Shown piece by piece: positions 22,833-35,339 of a stretch of DNA of 64,000 nt; positions within the stretch are counted from its first letter, which is position 1; the number at the start of each line of letters is the position of its first letter. The notes under the pieces were generated by a model. The model ran no database searches and was not told the origin of the DNA. It saw only the letters and a list, made by a program, of their open reading frames with translations. Position numbers and translations under genes: made by a program. This DNA is from Garcia nutans (taxonomy: Eukaryota; Streptophyta; Magnoliopsida; Malpighiales; Euphorbiaceae): contig CANTUV010000024.1 of assembly GCA_947685225.1 (NCBI GenBank), positions 55,394,001-55,458,000 of the forward strand, in the 5' to 3' direction.

Positions 22833-25800
22833 ATGGATCCCCATTCACGGCAGTCTGTTGAGGGAAGTGCAGAGAGTATAGCTCCTGTTGAGAGTAGGGA
22901 GGGAGCTAGAGTTGAGGTAGCCAGTGAGGTACCTGCTTCAGTGTCGGGGAGACCAGCAGGTGATGAGGTTCCACCAGCCTGGTTTAGACATATGATGGAA
23001 GTTATGAGGCAAGCACCAGTGCAACCTCCACCACCACCTTAGCCTCAGGTACCAGTGAGACAATATGATAAACTGAGGAAGTTTGGGGCAGAGGATTTTC
23101 TGGGTACGATAGATCCAGCTGTGGCAGAACAGTGGCTTGATAAAGTTCAGAGAATTTTTATTCAGTTGCAAGCCACGTCAGAGGAGAAGTTTGATTATGC
23201 TAGGTCATTATTACAGAAGGACGCTTATGACTGGTGGAAGACCGTACCACATGCCATGGATGATCCACCCACATTGACCTATGCTGATTTCCATAGGGAA
23301 TTTGAATTGAAGTATACTCCTAGGGAGTATAAGGATGTGAAGAAAATGGAGTTCTTGAGTTTGAAACAAGATCATCGTACAGTAACTGAATATGAAGTGG
23401 AGTTTATTCGATTAAGTCATTATGCGGGAGGCATTATATCAGATTAAATTGACAGATGTAGGAGATTCGAAGAGGGGTTGAGGCCTTCTCTTGTATGTCA
23501 TGTGGCTGGATCCAGATATACTGATTTCTCTCAGCTTGTGGCAGCAACACGGAGTGTGGAAAGAGTTCAAAGCATTGCAGCTGCATCTGAGGAAGAGACT
23601 AGAGTAAGAAGACCCCAGTTTGAGGCAGGGTCTTCATCAGTGAAGAGGGGCAGAGGGAGCTTTGTTCCTAGAGTGGGAAGGAGTCAGAGGCCGATGAGTA
23701 GGTCAGGGCAGTTTCATAGACAGAGATCAAGACCTGCAGCTTCTGTGGCTAGTGCCCCGACTCCCTTTATTCAGAGATCCACTCCGCTGGCATGTGAGCA
23801 ATGTGGGAAGATTCATGTGGGTGCTTGTAGGAGGATTGGTGGACCGGGTGTGTGCTTCCATTGTGGGTCGCCTGACCATTTCATTAGAGAGTGTCCTGAG
23901 ATGCAGGACCAGAGGTCATTGGAATCTACAGCTTCTCGGCAAAGTTTTAGCAGAGGAGGTCGAGGAAGCAGGGGTTTCAGCCGAGGGGGTAGATTTGGGT
24001 ATAGTCAGAGAGGAGGATCTGCACCCAGGGATGGCAGACCATATGAGGCTGGGCCTTCTCAGCGGGTTTATGTGATGCAAAGACAGCCTGATGCTTCTGC
24101 AGTCACAGCTGGTACTTTTTCTTTATTTGGCATATCTGTACTTGCTTTGATTGACCCTGGATCCACACATTCTTACATTAGTGCATCTGTATTGCCTGTG
24201 TCTGAAATGCATGCTGAGTCCCTAGGATTTGATGTGTTGGTGACAAATCCTTTAGGGCATAGCGTAATTGTTAGTAAGGTGCATAGAGATTGTGCGGTAG
24301 TGGTGCAGGGTGAGAAGTTTTGTGGTGATTTGATTGAGATGCCATTTAAAGAATTTGATTTGATTCTTGGCATGGATTGGCTGTCTAGGCATGGAGCTGT
24401 GGTAGATTGTAAGAAGAAGTGTGTTACTTTGAGAACTAGTGATGATAGAGTAGTGTTGGTATCTAGTGAGCAGAGACAGCTTGCATCTTTGTTTGTTTCA
24501 GCTGTTGCAGCTAGGAAGATGATCAGAAAAGGGTGTGAAGCTTATCTTGCTCATGTGTTGGATACCAGAGTGGTAGAGTCTCAATTGGATAGCATTCCCA
24601 CAGTTTTAGAATTCCCAGATGTTTTTCCAGAGGAGTTGCCAGGATTGCCTCCTGAGAGAGAGGTGGAGTTTGGTATTGAGTTGTTACCAGGTACCACTCC
24701 TATCTCTATTACTCCTTATAGAATGGCACCTGTCGAATTAAGAGAATTGAAGGTGCAGTTGCAAGAGTTGTTGGATAAGGGTTTTATTCGCCCTAGTGTG
24801 TCGCCATGGGGAGCTCCTGTTTTGTTTGTTAAGAAAAAGGATGGTACTATGAGGTTGTGTATCGATTATAGGCAACTGAACAAGATAACTATTAAGAATA
24901 AATACCCTTTGCCTAGAATCGATGATCTCTTTGATCAATTGAAGGGAGCAGCTGTGTTTTCTAAAATTGATTTGAGATCCGGGTACCATCAATTGCGGGT
25001 TAGAGCTGAGGATGTGCCAAAAACAGCTTTTCGAACCAGATATGGGCATTATGAGTTTTTAGTAATGCCATTTGGTTTGACGAATGCACCTGCCGCTTTT
25101 ATGGACTTGATGAATAGGGTGTTTAGGCCCTATTTGGATCAGTTTGTGGTAGTGTTTATAGATGATATCTTGGTGTATTCGCGAAATGAAGAGGAGCATA
25201 GTGAGCATCTTCGGATTGTGTTACAAATCTTGAGAGAGAAGCAATTTGTTTGCTAAGTTATCAAAGTGTGAATTCTGGCTTGACCAAGTAGCTTTTCTCG
25301 GTCATATTGTGTCAGCAGATGGCATTAGGGTTGACCCGAGTAAAGTTGAAGCTATTCTAAATTGGAGTCCACCGAAGACTGTGACTGAAGTTAGAAGTTT
25401 TCTGGGATTGGCCGGCTATTATCGACGTTTTGTGAAAGGATTTTCTTTAATAGCTACTCCACTCACCAGATTGCTTCGGAAGGGAGTTAAATTTGTGTGG
25501 ACTGATCAATGCCAGACCAGTTTTGAGCAGTTGAAAGAGATGTTGACTCAAGCACCTGTTCTCACTTTACCTGTGGAAGATAAACCATATGTGATCTACA
25601 GTGATGCTTCACATAATGGTTTGGGTTGTGTGTTGATGCAAGAGGGTAAAGTGATAGCTTATGCTTCTCGACAGTTGAAACCGCATGAGCTCAATTATCC
25701 GACTCATGATTTGGAGTTAGCAGCCATTGTGTTTGCTTTGAAGATTTGGCGTCATTATCTATTTGGAGAGAAATGTTTCATCTATACTGATCACAAAAGT

Positions 25801-27486
25801 TTGAAGTATTTGGGTGTTCAGAAGGAGCTAAATCTTCAGCAGAGGAGATGGTTGGAATTGATTAAAGACTATGACTGCTTGATTGATTATCATCCAGGTA
25901 AGGCAAATGTTGTTGCTGATGCCTTGAGTCGGAAATCTTTAGCAGGTTTGACTGCTTATTCGCTCTTGTTGCTTGTTGAGTTGAGAGCGTTGCATGCTAG
26001 TTTTGTAGTTTGTGATGATGGTGCATTGATGGCACAATTGCAAATGAGGCCAGTATTATTAGACCAGATTAAGGAGGCTCAGTTGACTGATGAGAAAATT
26101 CAGAGGATTGTGTCAGTTTGTCAACAGGGAGAGAGCCGAGATTTTGTTGTGAGAGATGATGGGAGCTTATGGTTTAAGAGTAGACTGTGTATGCCTGATG
26201 ATGATAATTTAAGAAAAATTATTTTAGAAGAAGCACACCAATCAACTTTTGTTATGCATCCGGGTAGTACCAAGATGTATCATGATTTGAGACAACATTA
26301 TTGGTGGTCCGGTATGAAGAGAGACATTGCAGAGTTTGTGTCTAAATGTCTCACTTGTCAGAGGGTGAAAGCCGAGCATCAAGTTCCAACTGGGTTGCTT
26401 CAACCTTTGTCAGTGCCTGAGTGGAAATGGGATAGAGTAACTATGGACTTTGTGTCTGGTTTGCCTTTGACACAAAGGAAGCATGATGCCATATGGGTGA
26501 TTGTGGATAGATTGACTAAGACAACTCATTTCCTTCCGGTTCGGATGGATTACTCTTTGGAGAAGTTGGCTGAGCTGTATATCCATGAGATTGTGAAATT
26601 GCATGGTGTCCCAATTTCTTTAGTGTCTGATCGAGATCCTAGATTCACCTCGAGATTTTGGAAGAGTTTGCATGGAGCTTTAGGTTCTCGATTGCATTTC
26701 AGTACTGCTTTCCATCCCCAGACAGATGGACAGTCAGAGAGAGTGATACAGATCATTGAGGATATGTTGAGAAGCTGTGTCATTGATTTCTCTGGAAGTT
26801 GGGACGGATTTTTGCCACTTGTGGAATTTGCCTATAATAACAGTCATCAATCGAGCATTGGTATGGCACCATTTGAGGCACTGTATGGTAGACGGTGCAG
26901 AACACCTCTTTGTTGGAGTGAACTTGGTGAAGGTAAAATAATTGGCCTTGATTTGATTCAAGAAACGGAAGAGAAAGTGAAGTTGATTCGAGGCAGGTTA
27001 AAAGCAGCTTCAGACCGACAGAAGTCTTATGCAGATCTGAAAAGGAGAGACATAAAATTTGATGTTGGAGATAAGGTATTTTTGAAAGTATCTCCTTGAA
27101 AGAAGATTTTGAGGTTCGGTCGGAAAGGAAAATTGAGTCCTCGTTTAATTGGGCCGTATGAAGTGTTAGAAAGAGTTGGGCCAGTGGCGTATCGACTTGC
27201 TTTGCCACCTGAGTTGGATCGTATTCATAATGTGTTTCATATTTCTATGTTGAGGAGATATAGGTCGGATCCATCTCATGTGTTGTCAGTTGAATCTATT
27301 GAGGTAAGTCCAGATCTGACATTTGAAGAGGAACCAGTTGCTATTTTGGCACATGAAGTGAAAGAGTTGAGGAACAAGAGAGTGCCACTTGTGAAAGTGT
27401 TATGGAAGAATCATGGAAGAGAAGAGGCAACTTGGGAAAGTGAACAATTCATGCAAGAACAATATCCTCAGTTGTTTCAGAGTTGA
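22833..27486 (+). pseudogene. gag-pol: Tekay-3 gag-pro-pol (three stops, one frameshift)
   Basis: Start at MDPHSRQSVEGS (22833), the same N-terminus as Tekay-2. Gag has a proline run, QYDKLRKFGAEDFLG and YTPREYKDVKKM; zinc knuckle CFHCGSPDHFIREC (about 23860); protease LIDPGSTHSYIS (24147-24182), where the DSG triad has become DPG; RT with VVFIDDILVYS (about 25150); RNase H (YSDASHNGLG, YTDHKSLKYL); integrase finger (about 26230-26360); core motifs VTMDFVSGLP, LVSDRDPRF and GQSERVIQIIEDM; chromodomain-like tail ending YPQLFQS. Breaks: TAG at 23040-23042, TAA at 23445-23447, a 1-bp insertion near 25242 and TGA at 27097-27099. The order and length are otherwise normal for Del/Tekay. It must have moved with proteins from another copy, or been broken after insertion. 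Confidence 0.96.
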
Positions 27487-27519
27487 TTTCAGGTAATTTC
27501 GAGGACGAAATTTCTTTTT

Positions 27520-27533
27520 TAGAGGGGGAGAAT
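27520..27533 (+). other. Polypurine tract of Tekay-3
   Basis: TAGAGGGGGAGAAT directly before the 3' LTR. Confidence 0.9.
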
Positions 27534-30156
27534 TGTAATATCCTTAATTATGCCCTAGTAGTCTTGGTGTTATTGTTGTTGCACTTGAATTGTGTATATA
27601 TATATTGTAATAAGTTGATAAGAAGTTGGAAGAGAATGTTTATGTATGGTGATTGGGAAAGGAAATAGGGTTTAGAGACAAGTTTATATGTTATGTATAT
27701 GGTGATATATATAACATATAAAGTGGTCAAAATGGAAAGTCAAGGTGTTGGATAGTGGAGGAAGATATTTCTTTTATTATTGAGTAATTACAATTGGGCA
27801 CATAAGAGACAAAATGTTAGTTATATAGTTAAGGGTATTTTGGTAATTGTTTGAATTGGAATACTTGGTGGAGATTAAAGAAGAGTTGACTTTGTTTCTT
27901 GTGGTTCATTTTTCTTCTTTCTTCTTGGTGTGGCCGGCTGAACAAAGGGACAAGGAGAGCAAGAGGATAATTGAAGGTTTTGATGATTTTAAGCTTGGAT
28001 TGGAAGGAGTTTTGAAGTTTACAAGTTGGAATTTCAAGGAATTTCATTAATTGGTAAGTTTTCTCTTGTTTGCCTTTGTTATTTTTGAAGCTTGGTTTGA
28101 GTTGAGTTGTGTTTTGATGATGGTGTGATTAAATGGGTTATGGTGTGATTTTTAAGTGTTGATTTTGCTTGTTAGATGAGAAGTTGAGTTGGTGTTGGTA
28201 TTGGAAGTGGTTGTGTTGAGTTTGTGTTAGGGTTTGAGTTTGTAAGTGTTGTCAATGTTATAGAAATTGATGTATTATATTATTGTTTGGATTAGGTTTT
28301 GGAAGAAGTGGTTTATCTTAATTGTAAAGTGAACAATCTTTGGAAGAGAAGATTTCTTGGAGTTGTTTGAGTGTTTATAAGGTAAGTACAACTATTTGTT
28401 TACAAACATGCATATAATGTGTAAGCTTAACATTCTTTTCGTTGTAAATGTGTTGTGGTATCAAATGTGTTATTAATGTGTTTTGATGATGTAAATAAGT
28501 ATTGAGAATGTTGATTGTGTCCATTTTAAATGAGGTTATGTTGTGTATAATGTGTTTGATGTTAAACAAAAGAAAGTTTGTTAAAGTTAGGGTTTATGCA
28601 TGAGACACGTGAATTGGGGCGGTCGCGATTATTGAAGTGCGGTTTCTACTTAGATCGAACTTCTGACTGCGAAACCTACTGTGTTAAGGGTTCATCTTTG
28701 ATTGTGAAGTGCGGTCGCGACTTAGATCGAACTTCTGACCGTGAAACCTACTGTGTTAAGGTTTCATCTTTGATTGTGAAGTGCGGTCGCGACTCAGATC
28801 GGACTTCTGACCGCGAAACCTACTGTGATAAATTTTTATCTTTTGATTGTGTAGAACGGTCGCGACTTAGCTTGGTGCGACCGTGATAGTCGTTCTGTTC
28901 TGTTTTATTTGAAGTAAGTAAAGAATGTAAAGCATGTTGCTTATATGATAATGTAATGTGAATTGTGATTGATTATGATAATTAAGATGATATGTGAGGC
29001 CATTGTGATTGGGCCAAGATAATTCAAATGAAATGGTTGAGGCATGATTGCCTAATAAATTATGAATTGTGAAATGAATTGAGAAAGAATAAATGAAATG
29101 TTAGTATGCCTAATGTGTTAATTCAACTTTCAGAGTCCTGTATTTGATGGCATGCCTATAACTCATTGGATAGGCGAAATGGGAGGCCCGTAAGCCGAGT
29201 CCAATTTGAGTAATGTTTATGAATCACTGGATAGGTGAAATGGGAGGCCCGTAAACCGATTCCAGTTGTAAAATGTGAATATGGAATGATGGTGAAATGG
29301 GAGACCCGTAAACCACTTCCATTTGAGAATTTGTAACAGTCTAACCAGGTTGAGGATCTCCTCATGTTAATGGGTTGATGGTCCAAGAGACTGGGTCTGT
29401 TACGCTATCCATGGATAGAGATATGATATATATTGCCTACGGGCTTGATGATTGTGATATTGAATCAAACACAGGGACTCTGAACTTTGAATAACATATT
29501 AGGGTGTTTTGGGCCCAGGTATGTCTTAGGTTTAATGTAATTTAGGATTTTTGAATCGTGACCATTGCCTAATGAAATTGATGAGTAATGATATATTATA
29601 ATGTTCTGAAATGTAATTATGGTATGATAATTTATGATGAATAAGTTATGACTTGCTATGTATTATTTACTTGATTGAGTGTCATGAGCATTGCATCAAG
29701 CATTTTGATAGTGAAGTTGTTTTACTAAGCCGTTGGCTTAGCGCGATTGTGTTCATCGCGCAGGTGTTAGAGAAGAACCCGAGAGATCCACTAGACCGAG
29801 TGAGTCTAGGAATTGAAGAGTTGTGTAGGACTTAAAGATCAAAGAGAAAGCTGCCAATCATGTATAGACTCTTTATGTTTTGTAAAGTATTGGATTTAAT
29901 GTATATGTATATAATTTTGTAAACTTGTACTTGGACATATTTATATATGCAAATACATTTGATAAAATTCCGCTGCGTATTTAAATCAAAGGTTTATACT
30001 TATTTTGTTTTACTTTAATAGTAAATACCATTATACTATATATATATATATTGCAAATTGTTTATGGAAAAAAAATGTAGCATTCTTAGGTTCTATGTAT
30101 GTTCATTACATGGTGGTGATATGTAGTGAACGTATTTGGAATTTAGGGGTGTTGCA
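27534..30156 (+). repeat. Tekay-3 3' LTR, 2623 bp
   Basis: Same ends and content as the 5' LTR. It is 3 bp longer through one G near 29513 and one TA near 30050. It carries the hairpin pair near 29728-29763. Confidence 0.97.
28639..28854. repeat. 72-bp CpG-rich cassette, 3 units (3' LTR)
   Basis: Counterpart of 21151-21366. About six of the fifteen LTR substitutions fall in or beside this short block, mostly C/T or G/A changes at CpG sites. Confidence 0.88.
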
Positions 30157-30599
30157 GGTGGATCATCCATAGCATGGGGCACTGTCCTCCACCAGTCATA
30201 TGCGTCCTTCTGCAACAAGGATCTTGCATAATCAAATTTTTCCTCTAGAGTGGCTTGTAACTGAACAAATATCCTCTGTACTTTATCTAGCCACTGCTCA
30301 GCTACAGCTGGATCAATAGTACCCAAGAAGTCTTCTGCTCCATACTTCCTTAGCTTATCATACTGTCTCACTGATACCAAAGGCTGTGGGGGTGGTGGCG
30401 GTGGTTGCACTGGTGCTTGCCTCAAAGCCTCTACCACATGCCTAACCCAAACTGGCGGAACATCCTCACCAGCTGGTCTCCCCGACACAGAAACAGGTAC
30501 CTCTCCAACACTATCCACTCTAACTCCCTCTCCACTCTCATCCGGAGCTACACTCTCTGCACTACCCTCAACTGACTGACGTGACTGAGAATCCATCAC
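30157..30599 (-). pseudogene. gag: Tekay-2 gag N-terminal part, cut by Tekay-3
   Basis: Reads MMDSQSRQSVEGSAESVAP, a proline run (PPPPPPQ), then VRQYDKLRKYGAEDFLG and DYARSLLQKDAYDWW up to HAMDDPP, where Tekay-3 enters. The remaining frame resumes at 20045. The start at 30599 lies about 150 bp inside the primer site. Unlike the Tekay-3 copy, it has no stop in the proline run. It supplies the N-terminal domain of the Gag capsid precursor. Residues after HAMDDPP in this frame come from the inserted LTR and are not gag. Confidence 0.93.
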
Positions 30600-30746
30600 A
30601 ACCTATATCTGCAATCACAGCAGAATACCTCTCATTAAAGATCAGAGACTGCCAATGCCAAACATGTATGTTATTCAAAAATCCACTTTTTAAAATCAAA
30701 ATACTCTTTTTCTTACACTTGACCTAGGTTGAGAATCTCAAGCCTA

Positions 30747-30759
30747 GGCTCTGATACCA
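30747..30759 (-). other. Primer binding site of Tekay-2, initiator tRNA-Met
   Basis: Minus strand TGGTATCAGAGCC, seven bases from the 5' LTR end. Confidence 0.93.
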
Positions 30760-30766
30760 AAACAAT

Positions 30767-32957
30767 TGTAACACCCCTATATACCGTATACGTACCAAGC
30801 ATGCTTAGACGATCGTAACATACGTATACTGAATATAGAAAATGCCACAGTTTAAAAAGAAACACAACAAATATCTTTGTAAATAAGTGAAACCAATCTC
30901 AAACATTTAAAAGAAATATAAAAGACACCATATAAAAATATTTATTAATTCACAGCGGAAGTTATTACAAGTATATTATAAATAAAAGTTTACAAAACAT
31001 AGAATATATATACATGATTGGCAGCTCTTCTCTGATCTTTAAGTCCCAAAATAACACTTCAATGTCTACTCTCACTCGGTCTTGAGGAGCTCTCAGGTTC
31101 AACTCTGTTACCTGCGCGATTAAACAATATCGCGCTAAGCCAACGGCTTAGTAGTACAAAATATACCAACACTATACTATAATGCCATGCAATGTCACAC
31201 ATTTGATTACTCAAATCAGTATCATAGATGAAAGGTTAACAACATACCTTTATATTTCATTAACCACATATATAAACATATCACATTTCAATATTCTTTC
31301 CATATATCTCATTAGTTAATCATTTTACCATACATGAATCACATTAAACAAAGACAAACATGGGCCCAAGACACACTAATATGCCATTCAACTTTCAGAG
31401 TTAATGCTTTGGTTTTGTTATCACATTTATCATTATCATAAACCCAACTAGGCTTCAAGGATTTAGGTTCAACCAAGCTTCAAGGGTTGTAACATCTCAA
31501 TTAGGCTTCAAGGATCAAATCCAACCTAACTTCAAGAGAATGTGACCAATAGGCATGCCACCAACAACAAAACTCTGAAAATGAATAACACATTAGACAC
31601 ACAATTCATTTATTGTTTCATTTTCAATTCTCATCATCAATTAGGCAAACATGCCTTATGTTCTTTCAATTGAATCATCATAGCCAAACACAATGTCTTC
31701 ACATCACATTTAAGTTATCATAGCCAATCACAATGGCCTCATATCATGTAGTATCTAAATTCATATTATTCACATAGCATCATTGGTATAACATTTCAAG
31801 ATACATTATTCATATAACACATTGCCATTCACAAGTTTCACAATGCATATTACATCACCTTGTTCATATAATATCATATGCATTAGCAAATGGAAGTTCA
31901 AACTCAATCATGTAAGAAGAACAAAAACCAAACACAGTAACCAACACACTCAAGGGACACGGCCAAGCTTGTGGCCGTGTCTTTCAACCAAAAGCCTCTC
32001 AACCAAAAGCAACAGAAGCCAACATGGGCAAGGGACACGGCCGTGTCTCCTCCAAAAATCACCAACACGGCCGAATTTCCATGGACTTGGCCGTGTCTCT
32101 CATGAATTGGCCGTGTCTCTCCTTGCTTTTGGCCGTGTCTCTCATGAATTGAAATCCTAACATCTCCAAGTTCCCTTTTTGTTGCACTCAATTACATTAT
32201 ACACAATAGAGCATAATTCAAATGAATGTAATCCATGTTCTAAACACATATTTACCACAATATTCACCTTAACAACCCATCATCAACACATTTAATCACC
32301 TTTCACTTCAAAATCCTAAACAAAAACAACATCACTTTTAACCTACCATCTTCAACCAAAACCAAACCAACACTAAATTAACTCACAATCAATTTCAACA
32401 TTTAGAAACTCATCTCAAACATACCAAATCATAATATTATCAAATCACAACACACTTCAAACATATCTTCAAAATACCAAAGGAAAACAAGAGAGTACTT
32501 ACCTTAGATGAAGAAATTTCACAAATCTCCAACCAAAACCTTTGATTCTTCCTTCAATTTGATTCTAGCATCAAGAACACCTCTCTTGCTCTCTCCTCTC
32601 TTGAATGGCCGGCACACAAAGGAGAAGAAAAGAAAAATTAACAAGTCAAACTTCTTTTCTTCTTTAAATATCCACCAAGCAATTCCATCAACACAATTAC
32701 TTAAATGCCCTTTTCTATTTGTTCACACTTCCTTTAAAACTCTTGCCCTTTTAAGTAATTTCACTCATCCCAAATAAAAAATATCTTCTTCCCTTGACTT
32801 TACACTTGACCAACATATATGTTATATATATTAACATATATACAACATATACATTCCATTAACACAATCATTTCCTTTGCTAAAACATATGTACATTTAA
32901 TTCAAATCAAACAACAATAATATTCAAAACTTCTAGGGCATACATTGGGATATTACA
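30767..32957 (-). repeat. Tekay-2 5' LTR, 2191 bp
   Basis: Plus strand begins TGTAACACCC and ends GGGATATTACA. It contains the GACACGGCC cassette at 31952-32140 and the hairpin pair near 31112-31152 (GCGCGAT...ATCGCGC and TAAGCCAACGGCTTA). Confidence 0.96.
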
Positions 32958-32962
32958 AATTT
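32958..32962. other. Right target duplication of Tekay-2 (AATTT)
   Basis: Matches 13587-13591. Confidence 0.92.
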
Positions 32963-33322
32963 ATTTTAAGTTTTGGGATCAATATAAAGAACATGTTTTC
33001 ACCAAATGGCAGGTGTCCTATTTTATTTGGTTTTAGACATTTGACACTATTGTAAGGGCATGTTTTCATCTTGTATGGATGCCCATTTTTATTTGTTTGT
33101 TTTTTAGACCTTCTTTGATTTTAATACAATGAATGTTTACTTATTTTAAATTGCATGTAGTGTGGATGATATTTTAATAAGTTAAGAATTTATTAATATT
33201 TAGAGTTGAAAAGGAGGATGATTCCAATGAATCGAGCGTTTTGGTGGTGTTGGGTCATTCTCACCTTCCCCAAGCGTACCTAACTTTTCAAACCCAATTG
33301 GGATTTTGCAATTCCTTAGGAA
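32963..33322 (+). repeat. Tat-0 LTR, right part, truncated
   Basis: In reverse complement it matches the first third of the other Tat LTRs: AAAATAGGACACCTGCC, then CCCAATTGGGTTTGAAAAGTT and GGGGAAGGTGAGAATGACCC. The LTR end (CCCCTCTCACA) and primer site are missing. The sequence joins gag directly at about 33322, so a deletion has removed the leader. Confidence 0.8.
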
Positions 33323-33709
33323 TCTAGGATGGTTGGGCTACAAGATCAATTGGCTGACATTATGAAGACTCAATTTATTAAGGTCCTATAGATCTTTAAT
33401 AATAAAGAGTCTGCCACTAACATAAAGAATATCAATTAGGCCACAAATCAGATAAGAAAGAAGGGGTCAATTTCTATTCTATAAGATCAATTGGGCCATA
33501 TACCAACCAAAAATTTTAAAGACCTGTATGAGGTTGACCTTCAGCTAAAAGATTGGGAGAGAGAAAAGAATATATACAATGGAAAAGGGAGCAATAAAGG
33601 TAGCTTCCATCCCAGTGGGCAAAGCCAAAGGGTACAGGAAGATGTTAAGATAAATGCAACAACCGAGCCAACAAAGAAGCGTAAATTTTCAAATTTAAAA
33701 AGAATCTAA
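33323..33709 (+). pseudogene. gag: Tat-0 gag fragment
   Basis: Reads MVGLQDQLADIMKTQFIKVL (33329 on), then after stops GQSQRVQEDVKINATTEPTK, ending at a stop at 33707-33709. It parallels the gag fragment of Tat-1 on the other strand (MVELQDQLAKIMKT, GQSERKRRGIEKNATTELAK), which is how it was recognised. It is a Gag remnant with stops near 33389 and 33438 and at least one frameshift. No zinc knuckle or later domain follows. Confidence 0.7.
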
Positions 33710-35339
33710 GAAAAGAAAAGTCTAAATATATCCTGGATGAATGCTTCATATTATGGATTGAGTAATAATAATAAAATGATAAAAGTGAAAATGAAAGAAA
33801 GAAAGAACAACAAAGAAAAGGAATTCTAGTAATATCAAACTCAAAAATCATTAAGCTATCAAATTCGATAACCTGCAAGATCAGACCATTGATAAAAAAA
33901 ATATAAACATAATTAGATAAGAATGTCAAATTTGATATTCTTTAGTTTATCGAGTTCCAAAATCTCCTCGTACAGGGATGGCCTGCAAGATCTTGTTAGC
34001 TAGATGAACTAGATATACAAACAATCAAATGAAAATGCTAAATTCAATAGTTAATAAATGTCAAATTCGTTAATATATAAGGCAGAATCACAACAAAGTC
34101 AGAAATAACAACATATATGAACATGTAAATGAATATAATAATCAAATTCAATGATTATTGAATTAAAGAATTCAAGAATGCCTTGCATAAAGGATTAACT
34201 GGTAGCAACACATTGTTCCTACTAAGAATGGATAGATGATTATCACATTCGATACTCATATGAATATCAAATTTCACAATCATCTGTTATCCCTAGCCAA
34301 AGTGCCAGCACTTGCAAGGTTAGCACATGATCTGTATCTGTACATATTCAAAGATAAAAAATAAATCAATGATGGCAGTCATATATGTATGGGAGTATGA
34401 CAATTGATTTCAACAATTATTTATGACAATTGATTTCAACAATTATTGAGCAATAACCTGTTGAAAAGAAAAAGTTAGTGGAGAACAAGCTAGCATATAT
34501 ACTGAGCTTTGCATCAAAATATCATATTCGACATTAAAATTAATATTGAATTTGATAATCAATCGCCATTTTTGGTAGAAATGACATGTATCTTTAGATT
34601 TTCCATAAAAAATGTCTTAAAAGTCATTTTCCAGTTTTAAAGTTCCAGTTCATAGTCAAGGAGAGTTAGATATAGTTATTACGAACCAATTCCATCATTT
34701 ATCAGTTATGTACTAGAAGATTCAATCAGGAGTTAGCAAATCTCAATTATTAAATGAATGTCTATTGATTATTTTTAGAGTTTAGTAATTCTATTATGAA
34801 AAGGCTACATAAGTGAGATGAAATGATGCAACATAAACATAGATCATGACATTAAATGGTATAGATTTGAAAATTAACACTAAAAGCTCAAGTAACTTAC
34901 TGCCAATGGATGAAAATCTTAGACAACTTCCAAGAATTGCAGGATATTTTTAGCTCTTATTTTTGAATGATTAAATTTTGCTTAGTTAGTTCTCTTTTAT
35001 AGTTGGAATACAAGATAAAAAGGATGATGGAATGATAATATTCCCTCTCTTTAGTGTCTCCCACAGAGAAAATATAATTTTTTTAAAGAAAAGTTTTCTG
35101 CTTCAAGTCATCTCTTCTAAAAAAAAAGTCCCCCCAAAGTAGAGCTAGAAGCTCCCTTTAATAGGCAACAAGTGAGAAGTGTGCAGTTTAATTATCGAGC
35201 TTGGAGGTAAATAATTATCGAACTTGAACTTTTGAGAATAATCAAATATGGTCCTTGGTTGTCTGCTCGACATTCCCTAATAATTATTGCATTCGATTAT
35301 AACAATATCGAACATGACAATAGTTATCAAGGTGTAAAA
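33710..35339. other. AT-rich non-coding DNA with scattered TTCGATA motifs
   Basis: No gene is visible. Variants of ATCAAATTCGATA, ATTATCGAA and TTTGATAT recur about a dozen times on both strands (for example near 33830, 33920, 34030, 34235, 34530, 35190 and 35215). A 26-bp direct duplication of GACAATTGATTTCAACAAT lies at about 34398-34450. Possibly remains of an LTR or of the Tat-0 internal region. Confidence 0.4.

Larger units (their letters stand above)
20046..30156 (+). mobile_element. Tekay-3: complete Del/Tekay chromovirus, 10,111 bp
   Basis: Plus strand: 5' LTR 20046-22665, primer site 22673-22685, gag-pro-pol 22833-27486, polypurine tract 27520-27533, 3' LTR 27534-30156, with GGTGG target duplications. 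By eye the LTRs differ at about 15 substitutions plus a 1-bp and a 2-bp indel (about 0.6%), slightly fewer than Tekay-2, which fits the nesting order. Despite this youth, its polyprotein has three stops, one frameshift and an altered protease triad. Confidence 0.97.
13592..32957 (-). mobile_element. Tekay-2: Del/Tekay chromovirus split by Tekay-3
   Basis: Complete minus-strand element: 5' LTR 30767-32957, primer site 30747-30759, gag start 30599, insertion of Tekay-3 at 30156/20046, remainder of gag-pro-pol 20045-15827, polypurine tract 15781-15793, 3' LTR 13592-15780. It is flanked by a perfect AATTT duplication. Without the 10.1-kb insert and one GGTGG copy it would be about 9.25 kb. By eye the LTRs differ at about 18 positions plus two 1-bp indels (about 0.8%), so the insertion is fairly young. 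It landed in the Tat-0 LTR. Confidence 0.95.
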
